A program made the translations under genes and the position numbers. DNA of 42,116 nucleotides from Clostridia bacterium. Lineage in GTDB: Bacteria; Bacillota; Clostridia; Oscillospirales; CAG-272. The notes under the pieces were generated by a model, which was given only the letters and a program-made list of their open reading frames with translations, did no database searches and was not told where the DNA came from. The stretch lies in contig JAFQPI010000063.1 in assembly GCA_017411805.1 (NCBI GenBank), positions 1 through 42,116 of the forward strand, written 5' to 3'. Below are positions 37,605 to 42,116 of the stretch, one piece after another (positions within the stretch are counted from its first letter, which is position 1; each line of letters opens with the position of its first letter).

Positions 37605-40600
37605 ATAATTATAAGGATAAAAGACTCCTTGAAATGCTCGATTATTTGGATCCGAAATTTATCGAGGAGGCAGGAAAGTATTATAAACACGTTCCCGTCA
37701 GGGGAATTCCGAGCACAAAGAGCGATCCAAAGAAGCAGATCAAGTATATAGTCGCGCTTGCGGCATGTCTCTTGATGCTTGGCGCGTTCATTCCCATGGT
37801 GACCTATATAATTCAGAATCGCCCGTATATCGGCGGAATCCATGAGACAACGGGCGGCGATACCACTCTCGCGCCCGAGATCACGAGCGAGGAGATCACA
37901 AGCTCTCCCGAGCCCGAGTCATCCGCACCCGAGACCACAGAGCCCGAGCCTACGCACGAGACGACCGAGCCTCTATACGACGGCACGACCGCACCTCGTG
38001 AAGAAACATCCGCTCCCGAGGAAACGACCGCTGATGAAACGACCGCTGAGGAAACGACCGCCGTGCCCGAACCGGAACACGACGGCTCATACGGGCTTAA
38101 GTATCGGGTCGACGGAAATCGTGCCGTTCTCGTCGGAATCGGCACTTGTACCGACACCGATATCGTCATCGCGTCGAAATATAACGGAGTACCCGTGACG
38201 GAGATCGGTGACAGTGCGTTCCTTGGCTGTAACGGAATAAAGAGCGTTCTTATTCCCGAGAGCGTAAGCGCCATCGGCGCACACGCTTTCAGCTTGTGCG
38301 AAAATCTTGAAAGGGTTAATATTCCAAATAAGGTCACAAGTATCGAGACCTATGCCTTCCACGCCTGCAAGAGCCTGAAAGTCATTGATATCGGCAACGT
38401 GACAAAAATTGACGATTTTGCTTTCACTATGTGTGAAAATTTGGAGATGATTAACTTCGGAAAGAGCCTGCAGAGCATAGGTTATCAGGCGTTCATGCAT
38501 TGTTCAAGCCTCAAAGAGCTTACCCTCCCCGATAGCCTTACAACCATAGGTGATTGGGCGTTTGATTGCTCAAGCCTCAGACGTGTAAGCGTCGGCAAGA
38601 ACATCAAAAAGATCGGCGAGTCTGCCTTCCTCATGTGCTCGGAGCTTTCGGAATTCGTCTACCGAGGCACGCGCGAGTCCTGGAAGTCAGTGACGCTTGG
38701 AGAGGATTGGAAATCTCGGCAGATTACATTGATCAAATGCTCGGACGGTGATATCGATCTCAATGCGCCTCCCGAAGATGACGGAAGCCGCGGACTCGTC
38801 TATCAGCTCAGCAAGGACAAAAAGAGCGCGTCACTTGTCGGCATCGGCACCTGCACGGATAAGAATATCGTGATCGCGTCAACGTTTGGCGGTGTTCCCG
38901 TCGTCTCGGTCGCGGAAGGGGTATTCAAGGACGATCCGAATATCACGGGAATTCATATCCCCGCAACTGTCACGACTCTGAACGGACTTTTCTACAATTG
39001 CCAGAACGTCAAGAGTCTGACGGTCGATCCCGATCATCCGAGCTTCTATTCTGCGGGTAACTGTATAATAGATAAGCAAAGCAAGACGATCCTGGTCGGC
39101 TGCAACGGAAGCGTTATTCCGACCGACGGAAGCATACTGAGGATAGGAACATCCTCCTTTGACGGCTGCAACGGAATCACCGAATTGACTATTCCCGACG
39201 GCGTTCTCATTATCTACGATTATGCGTTTGATAACTGTATCAATCTGGGATCGGTAAAAATCCCCGACAGCGTCACAAAGATCAATAGTGCGTTTAACGG
39301 ATGCACGTCGCTCCGAAACGTTGAATTGCCTTCGGAAATGGAATGGGTCGGCGGATTTTCGGGATGTACTTCGATCAGGGAGATCACTTTGCCGAAAAAG
39401 GGAAAGCTTTCTTCGGGAGCGTTCAAGGACTGTACTGCGCTTGAAAGCGTGACCGTTCCTTCGGGTACAACCTCTTTGAACTCTACTTTTGAAGGTTGCA
39501 TAAGCCTTAAGAGCGTGATCCTGCCGGATACTCTGACGAGCATAAGCAAGTCCTCCTTCTTAAACTGCAAGTCACTCGAAAGCATAACGATCCCGAAAGG
39601 CGTAACAGAGTTGAATGATGCCGCGTTCAAAAATTGCCCGAAGCTTTTGACGGTCAATTTCGCGGGTACTGCCGAGGAATGGAGAAGCATCTTCAAGGCG
39701 GTCGATTGGAATCGGAATTGTAATTTCAGCGCCGTCCATTGTTCGGACGGAGACGCGCTTCCGGGTCCCGAATCGGACGGAAGCATCGGGCTTGAATACG
39801 TCTTTGATATCAAAAAACGATATGCAACCTTGATAGGCATAGGCACGTGTACCGATTCCGAGATCATTCTTCCCACAACGTACGGCGGGGTACCCGTAAC
39901 GGCGATCTCACAGGCTTTCGGCGGAAATTTCACAAGCATCGTGATCTCCGACAGCGTAACCGATATAGAAGAGGGCGCGTTTGCCGACTGTCCGAATTTG
40001 AGAAGCATACATTTCCCGTCGAGTGTGAATAACATCCCCGTGGATGGATTATTCAATTGCAAATATCTCGAATCCCTGAGCGTTGATCCCGAAAACCCGA
40101 ATTATACCTCGTCGGGAAATTGCATTATCGATAAGAGAACGGGTATTCTGATACTCGGAACAAATAACGGAACTATTCCCTCCGACGGAAGCGTCAATGA
40201 AATCGGAGCGAAGGCGTTTATTAACCGTTCCGGACTTACGGATATCGTCATTCCCGAGGGCGTGACTTCTATCGGAGAATACGCATTTGCAAATTGCACC
40301 GCACTTAAGTCGGTATCCATGCCGAATAGCTTGATTGAGATCAATCATCATGCTTTTTCGGGTTGTAGCTCACTTAAGGAAATGAAAATAGTGGCGGCAG
40401 TTGCGATCTTTGATTATGCCTTCAAGGACTGCACGGGGCTTGAGAGCATCGTCCTTCCCGATGGCTGCGAGGTTTTGCATGGGATGTTATTTGAAAACTG
40501 TATCGCCCTTAAGACGGTCAAGCTTCCCGCGACGCTGAAGAGTCTTAATTGCCTTTTTGTAAACTGTCCGTCGCTCGAAAGTATAACTCTCCCCGCTACT

Positions 40601-40765
40601 CTGACTCAGATCGATTCAAATCCCTTTGTCGATTGCGATAATCTGAGAGATTGCAGATTCGCGGGTAGCGTCGAAGAATGGAACGCGGTGGAAAAGCCTT
40701 TGTTCTGGAGCCGCGGCTCTGCTTTTACGATGATCCATTGCTCGGACGGAGATGCAACACCTTAA
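37601..40765 (+). CDS. Large membrane LRR partner of sigma E with three LRR blocks
   Basis: A 1054-residue protein. Residues 1-26 carry the partner motif (KDKRLLEMLDYLDPKFIEEA); one transmembrane helix lies at about 49-71 (IVALAACLLMLGAFIPMV). Residues about 80-158 are a Pro/Glu/Thr linker with ETTAE-type units. Three LRR blocks follow, starting near residues 160, 393 and 725. Each opens with GLxYxxxxxxxxLVGIGTCTD and NGVPV or GGVPV, has LRR_5 units, and closes with GT(R/A)EEW...HCSDGD. Some LRR units are irregular (SGTTSLNSTFEGC), suggesting divergence. It is followed by a strong terminator. A sensing role for the sigma E regulon is inferred. Confidence 0.85.
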   Translation: MNNYKDKRLLEMLDYLDPKFIEEAGKYYKHVPVRGIPSTKSDPKKQIKYIVALAACLLMLGAFIPMVTYIIQNRPYIGGIHETTGGDTTLAPEITSEEITSSPEPESSAPETTEPEPTHETTEPLYDGTTAPREETSAPEETTADETTAEETTAVPEPEHDGSYGLKYRVDGNRAVLVGIGTCTDTDIVIASKYNGVPVTEIGDSAFLGCNGIKSVLIPESVSAIGAHAFSLCENLERVNIPNKVTSIETYAFHACKSLKVIDIGNVTKIDDFAFTMCENLEMINFGKSLQSIGYQAFMHCSSLKELTLPDSLTTIGDWAFDCSSLRRVSVGKNIKKIGESAFLMCSELSEFVYRGTRESWKSVTLGEDWKSRQITLIKCSDGDIDLNAPPEDDGSRGLVYQLSKDKKSASLVGIGTCTDKNIVIASTFGGVPVVSVAEGVFKDDPNITGIHIPATVTTLNGLFYNCQNVKSLTVDPDHPSFYSAGNCIIDKQSKTILVGCNGSVIPTDGSILRIGTSSFDGCNGITELTIPDGVLIIYDYAFDNCINLGSVKIPDSVTKINSAFNGCTSLRNVELPSEMEWVGGFSGCTSIREITLPKKGKLSSGAFKDCTALESVTVPSGTTSLNSTFEGCISLKSVILPDTLTSISKSSFLNCKSLESITIPKGVTELNDAAFKNCPKLLTVNFAGTAEEWRSIFKAVDWNRNCNFSAVHCSDGDALPGPESDGSIGLEYVFDIKKRYATLIGIGTCTDSEIILPTTYGGVPVTAISQAFGGNFTSIVISDSVTDIEEGAFADCPNLRSIHFPSSVNNIPVDGLFNCKYLESLSVDPENPNYTSSGNCIIDKRTGILILGTNNGTIPSDGSVNEIGAKAFINRSGLTDIVIPEGVTSIGEYAFANCTALKSVSMPNSLIEINHHAFSGCSSLKEMKIVAAVAIFDYAFKDCTGLESIVLPDGCEVLHGMLFENCIALKTVKLPATLKSLNCLFVNCPSLESITLPATLTQIDSNPFVDCDNLRDCRFAGSVEEWNAVEKPLFWSRGSAFTMIHCSDGDATP

Positions 40766-40770
40766 AACTG

Positions 40771-40800
40771 ATCCCGCAGGCGAAAGTCTGCGGGATTTTT
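40771..40800 (+). terminator. Terminator of locus E
   Basis: ATCCCGCAG (40771-40779) pairs with CTGCGGGAT (40788-40796), followed by TTTTT. It lies six bases after the stop codon. Confidence 0.9.
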
Positions 40801-40874
40801 ATGCGAATTTCGGTTGCAAAGGCGAAAAAATGCCCGATGCGAACGTAGGTTGCGCAGATTCCACCTGTTGTTGG

Positions 40875-40903
40875 TTGAAAAAATCGAAAATTTATGGTAT
40901 AAT
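40875..40903 (+). promoter_or_regulatory. Promoter of the XRE-type regulator
   Basis: TTGAAA (40875-40880) and TATAAT (40898-40903), spacer 17, about 28 bases before the ATG. Confidence 0.8.
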
Positions 40904-40930
40904 AGAGCCAACAAACGTGAGGTGTGTGAA

Positions 40931-41824
40931 ATGGACAAACTCGAAAAACTCGGAGAAAGAATAAACAGATACCGCACCGAGCGCGGACTTTCACAGCTTG
41001 AACTTTCCGAACTGCTTGAGGTCTCGCGGCAGTCGATCTCGAAGTGGGAGACCGACGTTGCCGTTCCCGAGCTATCAAAGCTTGTGAGGATGGCGGAGAT
41101 ATTCGGTATCAGTCTCGACACTCTCGTCCTCGGCAAGGAGAGCGACAAAGCAGAGGAAAAGCCGATCGAAGCCCCCGCGCCCGTCGATGTGAAAAAGCCC
41201 TACAGCCCGATCAAGGCGGGGATGGGATTTATGTTCCTGGGAGTCGGAATCTTGCTGAGCGTTCTTTTATTGATCCTCACGGGAGATCTTTTCGCCGCGC
41301 TTGTGTTGTTCCTTCCGTTCGCTCTTTCGGCGTTTTTCTGCCTTGGACAGTACCAAAATGCCGCGCTTTGGTGTTCGGCAAGCTTCTTTTTTGTGATCGC
41401 ATGGTATCTTTATATACTGACGGGTTCGAGTTGGACAGGTTTGCTCAACCCGTTGATCTATACCGATGCGGTGAGTCCGTGGTTTGCGGTAATATCATGG
41501 GCGCTTTTTGCCGCTCTCGCCTTCTTGATTTGCATGACGGTGTTTGTATATCGCGGGCATAAGTTCGAGTATTCAAAAAGAAAACGTATCACTCTTGCCG
41601 TCGTAACACTGGCGATTTATCCGATAAAGACAATTTGCGGTTCCTTTTATAGCATGTATTTTCTTGCGATGCTCGACCAAAACCCGATTTTTAAGTACCG
41701 CCTGCTTATCCAAACAGCCGATTATCTGATCAAGCTTGCAGTTCTCTTTACCTTCACAGCTTGCCTCGTGCCGACCTTTTATTGGCTCCGCGGAATGATG
41801 AGAAAGAGGAAAGAGGATAAATAA
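40931..41824 (+). CDS. XRE-family regulator with membrane domain
   Basis: A 297-residue protein. Residues 1-70 form a helix-turn-helix of the XRE/Cro type (LGERINRYRTERGLSQLELS, LEVSRQSISKWETDVAVPEL). After a Glu/Pro/Lys linker (about 72-95) come about six hydrophobic helices (MGFMFLGVGILLSVLLLILT to the C-terminus), so the protein is tied to the membrane. Such regulators in Firmicutes often respond to membrane or cell-wall stress, but no target gene follows. The ATG at 40931 is chosen because a GAGG lies upstream at normal distance and the sequence begins as a typical HTH; in-frame sequence further upstream overlaps the promoter. Transcribed alone. Confidence 0.88.
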   Translation: MDKLEKLGERINRYRTERGLSQLELSELLEVSRQSISKWETDVAVPELSKLVRMAEIFGISLDTLVLGKESDKAEEKPIEAPAPVDVKKPYSPIKAGMGFMFLGVGILLSVLLLILTGDLFAALVLFLPFALSAFFCLGQYQNAALWCSASFFFVIAWYLYILTGSSWTGLLNPLIYTDAVSPWFAVISWALFAALAFLICMTVFVYRGHKFEYSKRKRITLAVVTLAIYPIKTICGSFYSMYFLAMLDQNPIFKYRLLIQTADYLIKLAVLFTFTACLVPTFYWLRGMMRKRKEDK

Positions 41825-41832
41825 ATGAAAAC

Positions 41833-41858
41833 AGCCCTTCCGCTTTCGCGGAAGGGCT
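41833..41858 (+). terminator. Terminator-like hairpin after the XRE gene
   Basis: AGCCCTTCCGC (41833-41843) pairs with GCGGAAGGGCT (41848-41858), loop TTTC. No T-run follows on the plus strand. Confidence 0.7.
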
Positions 41859-41904
41859 CAGACTGCTGACAAAGTAGCATAAAAAGCATTCATATAGCAA
41901 TATG

Positions 41905-42116
41905 CACAAAAAGCAGAAAGCTATGTTCGCACTCGCGATGCAGGGGTGAAGGGGGCGCAGCCCCCTTCAAGAAAGACGATGTCATCCTGAGGGCGCGAAT
42001 ACTTGCCGTTGGCAAGTGGCAATTCCGACTTCTCGGCTTACGCCTCCATTTTCCTTCGGAAAACCGTCGGAAATGCCCGCAGCCGTTTGCGCCCGGTAGG
42101 TCTGTTGCTTTGCAAC
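41905..42116. repeat. Right-edge noncoding palindrome cluster
   Basis: No gene is seen up to the window edge. Small palindromes include GAAGGGGG/CCCCCTTC, CTTGCC/GGCAAG and GTTGC/GCAAC. Their style matches the clusters near 8.2 and 14.5 kb. Confidence 0.5.

Overview
The window looks like a near-origin chromosome segment of an uncultured Gram-positive bacterium of class Clostridia (gut or rumen type). The grounds are the gene order rpmH-rnpA-yidD-yidC-jag-mnmE, a SleB-type cell wall hydrolase, LuxS, GGAGG-type ribosome binding sites, TTGACA-N17-TATAAT promoters and BspA-type leucine-rich repeat (LRR) proteins. No dnaA gene or oriC is visible. Base composition looks moderate to GC-rich in housekeeping genes, with AT-richer patches in accessory genes.

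Region 1 (1-3.6 kb): a secreted cell wall hydrolase gene enclosed by a perfect 21-bp inverted repeat, a stand-alone membrane-anchored LRR protein and a CarD-like regulator. Region 2 (3.6-8.1 kb, minus strand): a tight run from a double-TIR protein through GtrA, ComM/YifB and an AraC regulator to RuvX. Region 3 (8.3-14.3 kb, minus strand): a C26 peptidase, a metallophosphoesterase, a cytidylate-kinase-like protein, an acyl-CoA synthetase, and an overlapping trio of a membrane protein, luxS and an MTA/SAH nucleosidase. Region 4 (14.3-19.4 kb, minus strand): the conserved mnmE-jag-yidC-yidD-rnpA-rpmH block. Several intergenic gaps here carry unusual hairpin arrays and composite heptamer-repeat elements.

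Region 5 (19.5-40.8 kb) is the most striking part. Five complete two-gene modules (called A to E here) and one truncated sigma gene (F) lie within about 21 kb. Each module has an ECF-type sigma factor of about 185 residues, translationally coupled (4-bp or 23-bp overlap) to a single-pass membrane protein. All five partners begin with the same short cytosolic motif (KDxRLLEAxDYID), followed by one transmembrane helix (LAACLLLLGxxIPVV) and a large, different extracellular part. That part is either an unnamed repeat module (one copy in A, five in B) or one to three BspA-like LRR blocks (C, D, E). This layout suggests sigma/anti-sigma pairs whose outer domain senses a surface ligand. Upstream of every complete sigma gene lie three conserved elements in order: a TTGACA-N17 vegetative promoter, a dyad TTGCACAAAA...TTTTGTGCAA in the leader, and a bipartite motif GTKACC-N25/26-RGTGAAGG that could be an autoregulated ECF promoter. 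The truncated sigma gene F keeps only the last element.

Between modules C and D sit a glycerol-1-phosphate dehydrogenase-like gene, a TIR-TPR protein and a large FAD-dependent oxidoreductase. Downstream of module E is a membrane-bound XRE-type regulator. The window then ends in noncoding palindromic sequence. All functional links inside the sigma/partner modules are inferred from layout and sequence motifs; none can be proved from this sequence alone.
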